DNA of 50,781 nucleotides from an uncultured Paracoccaceae bacterium (GTDB lineage: Bacteria > Pseudomonadota > Alphaproteobacteria > Rhodobacterales > Rhodobacteraceae): assembly GCA_947498985.1 (NCBI GenBank), contig CANMMF010000020.1:1-50781 (forward strand), given 5' to 3'. Below are positions 23,954 to 31,832 of this stretch, piece after piece. Numbering within the stretch: position 1 is the stretch's first letter; the number at the start of each line of letters is the position of its first letter. Under the pieces are notes generated by a model that was given only the letters and a program-made list of their open reading frames with translations, did not search any database and had not been told where the DNA came from. The position numbers were made by a program, and so were the translations under genes.

Positions 23954-24478
23954 TCAGTCGCGCAGCCGTCGGCGCCGCTCCATGAACTGCTCGATCCCGT
24001 CCTCGAGCCGGTCGGCAAAGGCAAGCCGCTCTGCCGGGCTCATCGTGGCGATATAGGCGCTCAGCACCTCCTGACCGATCTGGCGACGGCTCTCGCCGCG
24101 CGCGCTCTGGCGGTCGATCAGGGCCGTCAGGCGCTCCGGCTCGAACGTGTCCGCGCGCAACAGCGCCAGCGCCTTGCGGTAATCGGCGGCCAAAGCGTCG
24201 CGCTCCGCGGCCTTGTCGCCCTGCTGGCGAAAGGCACGGCCCAGCTGGCGGCGGATCTCGCGGCGCTGGGCATCGGTGAAGGCGCGGGTGTAAGGCGCCT
24301 CCGCGCCGCGCCCGTCGCGTGCGCCGGGTCCCGGCCCGCCCAGAGGCCCGCCGCGCAGAATCGCCCCGGCCACCGCGCCCACGATCAGCAGATTGACCGC
24401 AAGCGAGCCGAAGAGCAGCACTTTCTGCCACCGCCGCATGCCCGTCCGGCCGGCCCCGGTGCTTTCGTCCTGCGCCAT
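23954..24478 (-). CDS. Periplasmic heavy-metal sensor-like (CpxP/Metal_resist family) protein
   Basis: A 174-residue protein with one N-terminal membrane anchor (KVLLFGSLAVNLLIVGAVAG, about 19-38) and a long helical periplasmic part (FTDAQRREIRRQLGRAFRQQ; MSPAERLAFADRLEDGIEQF). This is the layout of CpxP/ZraP-like and Metal_resist proteins. It is the last gene of a sigma/anti-sigma group, three bases after the anti-sigma-like gene. It may buffer metals or sense envelope stress. Confidence 0.8.
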   Translation of the reverse strand: MAQDESTGAGRTGMRRWQKVLLFGSLAVNLLIVGAVAGAILRGGPLGGPGPGARDGRGAEAPYTRAFTDAQRREIRRQLGRAFRQQGDKAAERDALAADYRKALALLRADTFEPERLTALIDRQSARGESRRQIGQEVLSAYIATMSPAERLAFADRLEDGIEQFMERRRRLRD

Positions 24479-24481
24479 GAT

Positions 24482-24847
24482 CTACCCTTCCAGCATCGTC
24501 AGGTCGAACTCGCTCAGCGGATCGAGGCTGAGCGCGCCCGCGCCGGACCCCGCCAGCAGATCGCTCACCCCGTCGGGCGGGCTGATCCCGAGCCAGAGCC
24601 CGGTGACCGAGGCCGCGGCCAATCCCGCGACCCCCGGCCAGCCGCCCACCGCCGCGCGCAATTGTCCGAAAAACCTAAGGCCCGTCGCAGATCTGGTGCC
24701 GGGCCGCGGCAGATGCGCCAGCGCGTCCGCTTCGACACGGGCAAGCAGATCGGCCCCCGGGTCCGGGCTCTCTTGCCGCGCGGCGTCGAAAAATGCCTCC
24801 AGCCCGGTATCCGCAGTCCTGTCCTTGCGCTCAGTCATCGCCTTCAT
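24482..24847 (-). CDS. Probable anti-sigma factor
   Basis: A 121-residue protein that overlaps the end of the ECF sigma gene. The N-terminal part is soluble and acidic (FFDAARQESPDPGADLLARV), with one membrane segment around residues 70-90 (WPGVAGLAAASVTGLWLGI), and the C-terminus faces the periplasm. This layout and position suit a membrane anti-sigma factor, but no zinc-binding HxxxCxxC motif is visible. ATG 24838 is an alternative start with AAGG close upstream. Confidence 0.65.
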   Translation of the reverse strand: MKAMTERKDRTADTGLEAFFDAARQESPDPGADLLARVEADALAHLPRPGTRSATGLRFFGQLRAAVGGWPGVAGLAAASVTGLWLGISPPDGVSDLLAGSGAGALSLDPLSEFDLTMLEG

Positions 24848-25400
24848 ATCCCAATTCGGCGCGGCGCCCGATCAGGGCCGCCTCCAACGCCCGCTTGCCC
24901 CGCGCCGTAAGACTTTCCACCGCGCGCGGGCCGATGTCCATGATCTGCGCGATCTGCGGATTGGTCAGCCCGTCGATATGGCGCAGGATGACCGCCTGGC
25001 GCTGGCGGTCGGGCAGTTGCAACAGCGCGTCCTGCAGGGCATCCGCGCGGGCGCGGGTCTGCAGGGTCTGCGCCGCCGACGGCGCCGGATCGACGGGCTC
25101 CGGAATGGCGTCGAGCGCGGGGCCCGTTCTGCGCCGCCGCATCCGGTCGATGCAGAGGTTCGCCGTCACCCGGTAGAGCCATGTGGTCACCTTTGCGTCG
25201 CCCTGCCGCCAATCCGGCGCCACGCGCCAGAGCTTCAGCAACGCCTCCTGCGCCACATCCTCGGCCTCTGCCCGATCGCCGAGCATCCTCACCGCATGCG
25301 TAAAGACGCGCGGCAGGAGCCGCCCGGTCAGGGCGCGGGCGGCCTCCGGATCGCCCGCGGCATAGGCCGCGAGCAACGCCTCGTCGTCGTGATCGCTCAT
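24831..25400 (-). CDS. ECF-type RNA polymerase sigma factor
   Basis: A 189-residue sigma-70 family protein with region 2 (LPRVFTHAVRMLGDRAEAED, then VTTWLYRVTANLCIDRMRRR) and region 4 (LPDRQRQAVILRHIDGLTN, then MDIGPRAVESLTARGKRALE). The start at 25400 (MSDHDDEALL) fits the family; upstream ATGs add a few non-family residues. Downstream overlap with an anti-sigma-like gene and a metal-sensor-like gene suggests an envelope or metal stress response. Confidence 0.92.
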   Translation of the reverse strand: MSDHDDEALLAAYAAGDPEAARALTGRLLPRVFTHAVRMLGDRAEAEDVAQEALLKLWRVAPDWRQGDAKVTTWLYRVTANLCIDRMRRRRTGPALDAIPEPVDPAPSAAQTLQTRARADALQDALLQLPDRQRQAVILRHIDGLTNPQIAQIMDIGPRAVESLTARGKRALEAALIGRRAELGYEGDD

Positions 25401-25499
25401 GGGGTGATAAGGCATCCCGCTGGGGTCCCGGCGCAAGGCCAAAGCCGCACGTCAAGAAAGGCCGGCCCCGGCCCGATGGCACCGGAACCGGCTTTGCGA

Positions 25500-26048
25500 T
25501 CAGTTGGCGCGCAGCAACCACGGTGTCCCGCGGCGATGCTCGCCATCGCCATGACCGCGCCCCGCATGGTCCTTGCCGCGCCGCTCGCGCATGGCGCCGC
25601 GTGCCGCTTCGGCCTCTTCGCGGGTGATCGCGCCGTCCTCGTTGGAATCGAGCCGTTCGAACATCCGCGCGGGGCCTTCGGCCGAGATCTCCTCGAGGCT
25701 GATCATCCCGTCCTCGTCCTTGTCGAGATGGTCGATCATGCGTCCGATCCGCTGGCTGCGCCGGTTGGCGTCGCGCTCGGCGCGCCGGGCCTCGGCAAAA
25801 GCCGCCATCTCTTCCGCGCTGAGCAGGCCGTCGCTGTTTGCGTCAGCCTCCGCAAACCGCTCCGCGCGCAAGGCGTCCATTTCGGCCTGAGTGACCCGGC
25901 CGTCGCCATTGCTATCGAACATCTCGAAAATCGCGGCCCCATGCTCGCCGCCGCGGCCCTTGCCGGGAGCGCTATGCGCGGCGGCCATCCCGGCCCCCGC
26001 GATCACAAGAACCAGTGTGCCCGTGACCCAATACGCTGTCGTTTTCAT
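25500..26048 (-). CDS. Secreted EF-hand calcium-binding protein
   Basis: A 182-residue protein with a Sec signal peptide (cleavage after about residue 24, GMAAAHS) and four EF-hand loops: DSNGDGRVTQAE, DANSDGLLSAEE, DKDEDGMISLEE and DSNEDGAITREE. Each keeps the D-x-D/N-x-D/G-x spacing and the final glutamate, so all could bind calcium. The end is basic and histidine-rich (KDHAGRGHGDGEH). It lies 99 bases upstream of the sigma gene on the same strand and may belong to the same envelope response. Confidence 0.9.
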   Translation of the reverse strand: MKTTAYWVTGTLVLVIAGAGMAAAHSAPGKGRGGEHGAAIFEMFDSNGDGRVTQAEMDALRAERFAEADANSDGLLSAEEMAAFAEARRAERDANRRSQRIGRMIDHLDKDEDGMISLEEISAEGPARMFERLDSNEDGAITREEAEAARGAMRERRGKDHAGRGHGDGEHRRGTPWLLRAN

Positions 26049-26296
26049 CGCGAAATCTCCTTGATCCTGTCGCGTTGACCTTGGCGATCCGCCCCTGATG
26101 CGGGGCGTCTCTGCAGATTTTCACGCAGCGGGTCGGGATTTCCGTCGCCCGCTGTCACAATATTCACGGCAGCGTGTTCGCCAGGGCAAATCGCGCCATG
26201 CTCTGTGACATCCAGACGCAAGGACATTTTGCACCCTTCAACTGAACCGCCGGATCGGTCATTTTCACGCCATTCGAGCGAGGCACCATAGATTTC

Positions 26297-26698
26297 ATGC
26301 ATACCCACCAACATGACGAAGTGCAGGCCGCGTCAGAGCGCGAGGTCTGGCCCGCAGTCTGGAAAGGCTGGCGGCGCCGCTGTCCGAAATGCGGCTCCGG
26401 TCCGCTGCTTTCGGGCTATCTCAAGGTGCGGGACCATTGTCCGGTCTGCCGCGAGGACCTGCATCATCACCGCGCCGATGACGGGCCTGCCTATCTCACG
26501 ATCCTGCTTGTCGGGCATCTGATGGCGCCGCTGCTGCACATCACCTTCACCACGTTCCGGCCCGAGCCGCTGACGCTTTTCACGATCTTTTCGGTTGGAT
26601 GCGTCGGGCTGTCGCTCTATCTTCTGCCGAGGCTGAAAGGCGCAATTGTCGGTTTTCAGTGGGCGCGCGGTATGCACGGGTTTGCCTCCTCCGGCTGA
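26297..26698 (+). CDS. DUF983 membrane protein
   Basis: A 133-residue protein with a zinc-ribbon-like N-terminal part (RRCPKCGSG and HCPVC, four cysteines) and two transmembrane helices (TILLVGHLMAPLLHITF; FTIFSVGCVGLSLYLLP). This matches DUF983, common in alphaproteobacteria and sometimes near cytochrome oxidase genes. Its role is unknown. It is followed 60 bases later by a NUDIX gene. Confidence 0.87.
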   Translation: MHTHQHDEVQAASEREVWPAVWKGWRRRCPKCGSGPLLSGYLKVRDHCPVCREDLHHHRADDGPAYLTILLVGHLMAPLLHITFTTFRPEPLTLFTIFSVGCVGLSLYLLPRLKGAIVGFQWARGMHGFASSG

Positions 26699-26758
26699 AG
26701 GCCGGAACTTTGCAGATATCCGATCCGACCGCGCATTTATGAACGTGACAGGACCGCA

Positions 26759-27469
26759 ATGAGCCTCCAGACGGCGCCGATCGACAAGACCGCCATTCGC
26801 AACGCCGCCACCGTGATCGTCCTGCGCGATCGCGACACGCGTCCGCATGTGCTGATGGGCCAGCGCGGCGCGAAGGCGGCGTTCATGCCCAACAAGTTCG
26901 TCTTTCCCGGCGGCGCCGTGGATCTGGCCGATGGCACCGTGCCGCTGGCGCGCCCGCTGCCGGCGCTCTGTGCCGCGCGGCTCAGCGAGGAGGCCGATCC
27001 CGGTCTCGCCCGCGCGCTGGCGGTGGCGGCCGTGCGCGAGCTGTTCGAGGAAACCGGGCAGGTGCTCGGCGTGCCCGCCGCCTGGCCGGGATCCGTGCCC
27101 GAGGACTGGAGCGATTTTGCCCGGACCGGCCACCGCCCGGCGGCTGACCGGCTGCAGTTCGTGTTCCGTGCGATCACGCCTCCGGGCCGTCCGCGACGGT
27201 TCGATGCGCGGTTCTTTCTCGTCGACGCGGGCGATCTGGCCTCTGATCCCGATGACTTCTCGGGCGCGGAGGATGAGCTGAGCCACCTGCAATGGATCGC
27301 GCTTGACGACGTGCGCGGCTTTGACATGCCATTCATTACCGAGGTGGTGCTGGCCGAAGTGGCTGCACGGGCGCGCGATCACACGCCTCCGGATTCGGTG
27401 CCGTTCTTTCGCAATAACGATGAAGAGAGCCTGTTCCGGCGTCTCAGAGGGCAGAAATCCGCAAGCTGA
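26759..27469 (+). CDS. NUDIX hydrolase
   Basis: A 236-residue pyrophosphohydrolase resembling the NUDT7/8/19 group. The glycines FPGGAVD open the Nudix box, which is interrupted by an insertion of about 45 residues before VRELFEETGQVLG with the metal-binding REx2EE residues. Long-insert Nudix enzymes of this kind act on CoA or related nucleotide derivatives in characterised relatives. The substrate here is unproven. AGGA precedes the ATG. Confidence 0.88.
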   Translation: MSLQTAPIDKTAIRNAATVIVLRDRDTRPHVLMGQRGAKAAFMPNKFVFPGGAVDLADGTVPLARPLPALCAARLSEEADPGLARALAVAAVRELFEETGQVLGVPAAWPGSVPEDWSDFARTGHRPAADRLQFVFRAITPPGRPRRFDARFFLVDAGDLASDPDDFSGAEDELSHLQWIALDDVRGFDMPFITEVVLAEVAARARDHTPPDSVPFFRNNDEESLFRRLRGQKSAS

Positions 27470-27488
27470 GCCAGCGCGCCTGTGCGCC

Positions 27489-27542
27489 TGCGATCAAAGC
27501 TGCGGTTGCGATCAAAGGTGCGGGTGAGATCAAAGAAGATCG
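27489..27542 (+). repeat. 18-base tandem repeat, three units
   Basis: TGCGATCAAAGCTGCGGT, TGCGATCAAAGGTGCGGG and a diverged third copy, TGAGATCAAAGAAGATCG. It lies between convergent genes. The third unit contains the stop codon of the minus-strand membrane protein, and the other units carry equivalent in-frame stops, so the array probably arose by duplicating the gene's end. Confidence 0.7.
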
Positions 27543-27904
27543 CGCCAGAGCAGAACGCCGAAGACCAGCACGAAGACAAGCGCCAGGTTGACCATCAGCG
27601 AGGCCAGCGCCCCGAGCCGCCGCGTCGACCTCATCTGCGCCATCTCCGGTCCATCCAGATGCGACGCGGCACGGGCATAGGCCTGCGTGACCGCCGCGCG
27701 GTCGATCTGAGGCGCGATCCGCGGGTGTTGGGACAGATGCTCGGCCTCCGCAACCGTCGCGAGATCGCGCTTGATCGCCCGTGGCAGACGTCCGCGCGCG
27801 CGTTTGGCACGCAGCGCCAGATCGCCGCGGCCCAGCCCCAGGTTCAGTTGCATCAGCCTTTCCAGCCGACGCGCGCGCGTCGAGATATCGCGGTGAGAAG
27901 ACAT
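27530..27904 (-). CDS. Hypothetical protein with C-terminal membrane anchor
   Basis: A 124-residue protein, basic and helical at first (RARRLERLMQLNLGLGRGDL), ending with one transmembrane helix (LGALASLMVNLALVFVLVFG) and a short tail. No family is recognised. It is convergent with the NUDIX gene and divergent from the hydrolase gene. Codon pattern and length support a real gene. Confidence 0.7.
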   Translation of the reverse strand: MSSHRDISTRARRLERLMQLNLGLGRGDLALRAKRARGRLPRAIKRDLATVAEAEHLSQHPRIAPQIDRAAVTQAYARAASHLDGPEMAQMRSTRRLGALASLMVNLALVFVLVFGVLLWRDLL

Positions 27905-28027
27905 GGCGCGCAGTCTACGCCACGATCCGCGACTGTGTCACCTGTGGCGGCTTCACCAGAGTGTTGCGCCTTGCGAAACAATCGCCTGCCTCTTTCCCCC
28001 CGGAGCCCGGGCGCGTATTGAGGCAAC

Positions 28028-28789
28028 ATGCTCAATACGCTCACCCACGGCCATGAGGGCCACCCGCCGATTGTCATCGCCCACGGGCTTTACGGATCCG
28101 GGCGCAACTGGGGGGTGATCGCCAAGCGCCTCAGCGACAGCCGCTTCGTGATCGCCCCGGACATGCGCAATCACGGCGAAAGCTTCTGGTCGGACGATCA
28201 CAGCTATGGCGCGATGGCGGGAGATCTGGGAGAGGTGATCGCCGCGCATGGCGGGCAGGCCGATCTCGTCGGGCATTCGATGGGCGGCAAGGCGGCGATG
28301 GTGCTGGCGCTGCAGCAACCGGATGCGGTCCGGAGCCTTGTTGTCGCCGACATCGCCCCCGTCGCCTACACCCACAGCCAGATGCCGTTTATCGAGGCGA
28401 TGCGTGCGGTCGATCTGTCCCGCGTCGAAAAGCGCTCGGACGCGGCAGAGCAACTGGCCGCGAGCGTCGAGGACAAGACCTTGCAGGCGTTCTTCACGCA
28501 ATCGCTTGATATCAAGGGCAAACGCTGGCGGCTCAATCTCGACGCGCTGGCCGATCAGATGCCTCAGATCATGGGCTTTCCCGAGATCGAGGGCCGCTAT
28601 GAGGGGCCGACGCTGTTCTTGTCCGGCGGGCAGTCCGATTACGTCCTGCCGGAATATCGCGCCCGGATCCGCGCGCTTTTTCCACGGGCGCGTTTTGCCA
28701 GGCTGCCCGGCGCGGGGCACTGGCTGCACGCCGAGGAACCGCGCGATTTCGAAGCCTCGCTGCGGGCTTTTCTGAACCATGTCTCCTGA
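28028..28789 (+). CDS. Alpha/beta-fold hydrolase (YbfF/ABHD11-like esterase)
   Basis: A 253-residue hydrolase. The oxyanion motif is HGLYGSGRNW, the nucleophile elbow is GHSMGG with S84, the acid is D204 in SGGQSDYV and the base is H231 in GAGHWLHAE. The triad is complete and the length fits the small esterase/thioesterase group. It is cytosolic. Characterised relatives hydrolyse acyl-CoA or short esters; the natural substrate is unknown. Confidence 0.9.
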   Translation: MLNTLTHGHEGHPPIVIAHGLYGSGRNWGVIAKRLSDSRFVIAPDMRNHGESFWSDDHSYGAMAGDLGEVIAAHGGQADLVGHSMGGKAAMVLALQQPDAVRSLVVADIAPVAYTHSQMPFIEAMRAVDLSRVEKRSDAAEQLAASVEDKTLQAFFTQSLDIKGKRWRLNLDALADQMPQIMGFPEIEGRYEGPTLFLSGGQSDYVLPEYRARIRALFPRARFARLPGAGHWLHAEEPRDFEASLRAFLNHVS

Positions 28790-28853
28790 CGTAACCGGCA
28801 GCCATCGAGATTTGAGTTTCTGAAATGCACCTACGGTCAATGTGACCGCGATT

Positions 28854-29822
28854 TCAGGCGCTTTCGAGGACCCGCAGATCGTTTTCCAGCCAGGGCAGTT
28901 TGGCCAGCGCAGGCGTGATCACCATCGTGTCGATCAGCCGCCGCATGGTCTTGGCGACGTCGCGGGGCACCTGATCCGCCCAGTCGTTGGCGGCAAAGAG
29001 CGAGATACTGCGCGAAAACGGGCTGAAGGGCAGGGGGTGCGCCTCCAGTTGTTCGTGCAGCCGTCCGGCGCGCATGAAGCCCAGAGGGGTGGTGATCGAC
29101 CAACCCACGCGCCGCGCCACCAGCGTCATCAGCGACAGGTGCGCGCCGATCTCGAACCGCTCCGGAAAGCTCAGCTTCTGGCGCGCCAGATGCGCCTCGA
29201 TCTGCCGTCCGATGAACTGCGCGCGGTCGTAGCGCACCAATGGCAGCGCCTGCATGACCGCCTGCACATCGCCATGCTCCGCCACCGCACCCACCGGGCA
29301 GACAAAGATGAACGGATCCCGGACAAGCGTGTATTCCATAACGTTCTCAAGTGCTTCTCCGCTCGAGGCTGCAACCGACAAATGCAGGCGGCGGGCGCGC
29401 ATTTCTTCGGTGATCTCGTGGCTCGGCGCGGTGATGAGGCGGAAATGACACCGGGTCATGCTTTCGGCGAGGATCGTCACAAGCCGCGGCGTGAGGTCAT
29501 TGTCGAAATCGTCGATCACCCCAAGGCTCAGCGTGCTGAGATGGGTGAGGTCCATCACCGTCAGCTCGTTCTGCGCCAGGCGCAGCTGGCCCAGCACCGA
29601 ATGTGTGCGCCCGAGAAAGGAGCGCCCGGCGGGGGTCAGTTGCATCGGACGGCGCCCGTGATCGACCAGATCGGCCCCGAGCGCGGTTTCCAGATTGCGC
29701 ATCTGCTGGCTGACCGCAGGTTGGCTGAGCCCGGTGCGGTCGGAGGCGCCTGCAACCGAGCCGGTTGCCGCCAGCGCCTCGAACACCTCGAGGCCACGCA
29801 GGGTCACACCTTTGGCGATCAT
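28854..29822 (-). CDS. LysR-family transcriptional regulator
   Basis: A 322-residue LTTR with an N-terminal HTH (TGSVAGASDRTGLSQPAVSQ, then QMRNLETALGADLVDHGRRP) and an effector domain from about residue 95. I chose ATG 29822 (MIAKGVTLRGLEVF) because the family fold begins there. No gene is divergently transcribed close by, so the target is unclear. Confidence 0.9.
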   Translation of the reverse strand: MIAKGVTLRGLEVFEALAATGSVAGASDRTGLSQPAVSQQMRNLETALGADLVDHGRRPMQLTPAGRSFLGRTHSVLGQLRLAQNELTVMDLTHLSTLSLGVIDDFDNDLTPRLVTILAESMTRCHFRLITAPSHEITEEMRARRLHLSVAASSGEALENVMEYTLVRDPFIFVCPVGAVAEHGDVQAVMQALPLVRYDRAQFIGRQIEAHLARQKLSFPERFEIGAHLSLMTLVARRVGWSITTPLGFMRAGRLHEQLEAHPLPFSPFSRSISLFAANDWADQVPRDVAKTMRRLIDTMVITPALAKLPWLENDLRVLESA

Positions 29823-29957
29823 CGGATCGGTCCTTGTACATCGGTCACGCGGCGCGCCGGGCCCCGAGGTCAAAAAGGCGCGATATTTCGATTTTCCGAA
29901 ACCGGAGCGTCGGCGTCAAGCAAAACCCGATAAGCCGCCTGCAGGCAAGTGGCGTGC

Positions 29958-30311
29958 TCAGAATCCCCGGCAGGTGCCTTCGGCGCGCGCCGCGAAGGCC
30001 TTGTATTTCTTCCAGAACACCTCGTGGCTGGCGCGGTCGGACTGGCGGATCACCTGTGCGCGATGCGGATCACGGAAGAAGGTGGCGGCCAATCGCTGGT
30101 CTGCGCTCGACAGATCCCGGTTCGCGACGCCCTGGATGCACCCGCAGAGGTTCCTGTTTGCCGATTTCCGCCCGGCCTTCAGGCAGGCCGATGAGATCGG
30201 ACCGGAGGCAAAGCTGACGCTGGTTGCGCCGAGGCTGCGCTTGGGTGTGCCCGTGCCCCCGCAGGCGCTGAGCGCCAAGGCGCAAATCACAAGTAATCCG
30301 GCTGTTCGCAT
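29958..30311 (-). CDS. Small lipoprotein, function unknown
   Basis: A 117-residue protein with a lipoprotein signal peptide and lipobox LSAC (C17). The mature part has four further cysteines (ACLKAG, NLCGCIQ, GTCRGF) that could form disulfides, and charged helices (DLSSADQRLAATFFRDPHRA). Similar short lipoproteins are common in Rhodobacterales; I know no function. Confidence 0.75.
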   Translation of the reverse strand: MRTAGLLVICALALSACGGTGTPKRSLGATSVSFASGPISSACLKAGRKSANRNLCGCIQGVANRDLSSADQRLAATFFRDPHRAQVIRQSDRASHEVFWKKYKAFAARAEGTCRGF

Positions 30312-30612
30312 GTTCGCCTGCCCATATGTTCTGCCACGCGCGGGTTGTCCCGTCTGTCATGGCCTGTCTGCCCTCGCGCGCATCCTGCCTCAATTCGCAG
30401 GCCGGATCAATCTCGGCTCTGGCGCAGAGGGTGCAAGTGGTGCGTGCATGCAAGGTCGCCGCCGGAGGATGTCACCGGACACGCGCCAGGCAAAACGCGT
30501 GGCACCCCGCGCGGGTTGGCGACGTGTTGAAACGCGACCGAAAGCCCGCCGGACCCGCGTCACACGGGAGGGAAACATCGGCGTGAGGACCAACCCGTCG
30601 GGCGCGCGGCGC
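30312..30612. other. Gap without recognisable gene
   Basis: No supported frame, RNA gene or repeat was seen between the lipoprotein start and the stop of the hydroxyacid dehydrogenase. Confidence 0.5.
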
Positions 30613-31662
30613 TCAGGTGTTGGGCAATCTGCCGGCGCGTTCGATGTCTGACTGCGCCTGAACCAGACCGGCGACGCGCTGCGCGTCGGCTTTGGTGAGT
30701 GTTCGCTCCGGTGCGCCGGACAGAATGGCGCGCAGGTCGTGCAGGATGAACCGCCCGATGGCCCGGCGGCCACCGCGCACCGCCGCCGCGCGATGCGGCG
30801 AGAGGATGAGGTTCGCAGCTGCGCGCACCGGATCGTCGGGCAGGACCGGCTCTGTGGGGAAGACATCGGTGGCAAAGGTGATCCGGCCCGCCCGCGCCGC
30901 CGCGACCGCAGCGTTGAAATCGATGACATGGGCGCGGCTCAACAGCACCATCGCAGCACCGGGAGGCATGGCGTCGATCAGACCCGCATCCACCAGCCCC
31001 TTGTTGTCGCCAGAGGGCACCGCGGTCACCACGATGGCCCGGCAGGTGCGGAACAAGTCGGCAAGGCTCAGGCGTGTGACACCGTCGGGGAACCTGTCGA
31101 GCCAGGGGTCGAAGGCGCAGATCTGCGGATCGAAGGGCGCAAGCAGGCGGTGCATCTCGCGCGCGATATTGCCATATCCGACAAACCCGATGCGCTGGCT
31201 GAAGAGCGTGAAGTCACTGGCGGGGCGGTCATCGAGCCAGCGTTCTTCGCCTGTGCGGAGCGCCTCATGCTCGGCGACAAGGCCGCGCCCGGCGCCAAGC
31301 AGCATCGCCAGACCCATTTCGGCCACCGCAAAGCGAAAGCCCGGCGCGCAGGACAGAATCTCGATCCCGCGATCCAGACACGCCTGGTAGTCAAGCTCTC
31401 CGTGAAAGGCCCCGGAGACTTCGACCACCGCCCGCAGATGCGGCGCTTGCGCGATATCGTCGGCGCTCAGCGCGGGGCGTGCAGCGACGAGGAATGTGGC
31501 GTCTTTCATCAAGCTCGACAGCCGCGCGCGCGCCATTGGCGCGTTTTCGCCGCCTTCGATGTCGCAGAGCGCCCCCAGCGCGCGGAAGGTTTCGGCGTCG
31601 AACAACTCGTCGAGCGTTCGGAAGTGTTGGTCGAGGACCAGCAACGGCTTTGACACTCTCAT
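30613..31662 (-). CDS. D-isomer-specific 2-hydroxyacid dehydrogenase
   Basis: A 349-residue NAD(P)-dependent dehydrogenase. The Rossmann motif is FVGYGNIAREM. The catalytic set is visible: Arg in LLSRAHVIDF, Glu in FPTEPVLPDDP and His in LSPHRAAAV. Members reduce or oxidise 2-keto/2-hydroxy acids. A GTG at 31656 has the better spacing to GGGAGG and may be the true start. It is divergent from a LacI gene across an operator-rich gap, so it probably belongs to the carbohydrate locus on the other side. Confidence 0.88.
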   Translation of the reverse strand: MRVSKPLLVLDQHFRTLDELFDAETFRALGALCDIEGGENAPMARARLSSLMKDATFLVAARPALSADDIAQAPHLRAVVEVSGAFHGELDYQACLDRGIEILSCAPGFRFAVAEMGLAMLLGAGRGLVAEHEALRTGEERWLDDRPASDFTLFSQRIGFVGYGNIAREMHRLLAPFDPQICAFDPWLDRFPDGVTRLSLADLFRTCRAIVVTAVPSGDNKGLVDAGLIDAMPPGAAMVLLSRAHVIDFNAAVAAARAGRITFATDVFPTEPVLPDDPVRAAANLILSPHRAAAVRGGRRAIGRFILHDLRAILSGAPERTLTKADAQRVAGLVQAQSDIERAGRLPNT

Positions 31663-31693
31663 CCTCCCTCGGGCGCGGGATTGTTGTTTGGCA

Positions 31694-31707
31694 TGACGTC
31701 GGTGTCA
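31694..31707. promoter_or_regulatory. LacI-type operator near the dehydrogenase gene
   Basis: TGACGTCGGTGTCA. Its reverse complement matches the operator at 31771 in 13 of 14 bases. It sits 32 bases upstream of the dehydrogenase start. A 17-base direct repeat (GTCATTNNCGAATCGCA at 31704 and 31741) overlaps it. Confidence 0.6.
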
Positions 31708-31770
31708 TTCCCGAATCGCACGCAAACACGAAGATCCACAGTCATTGACGAATCGCAGGATATCAAGTTA

Positions 31771-31784
31771 TGACACCGATGTCA
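31771..31784. promoter_or_regulatory. LacI-type operator near the lacI gene
   Basis: TGACACCGATGTCA, a palindrome TGACA-N4-TGTCA. It is 77 bases centre-to-centre from the partner operator, about seven helical turns, a distance suitable for looping. It runs into the 11-base repeat array. Confidence 0.62.
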
Positions 31785-31821
31785 TACTGATGTCATACTG
31801 ATGTCATGCTGATATCACACG
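31778..31821 (+). repeat. Helically phased 11-base repeat array
   Basis: GATGTCATACT at 31778 and 31789, GATGTCATGCT at 31800 and GATATCACACG at 31811: four units of exactly 11 bases, near one DNA turn, each carrying the operator half-site TGTCA or a variant. The array occupies the probable promoter/5' leader of the lacI gene and ends at its ribosome binding site. Confidence 0.8.
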
Positions 31822-31832
31822 GGGGAGGCGAC

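Noticed and set aside
26045-26314. Minus-strand frame in the gap before DUF983
   Set aside because: No ribosome site or family-like sequence; it overlaps both neighbours and the probable promoters.
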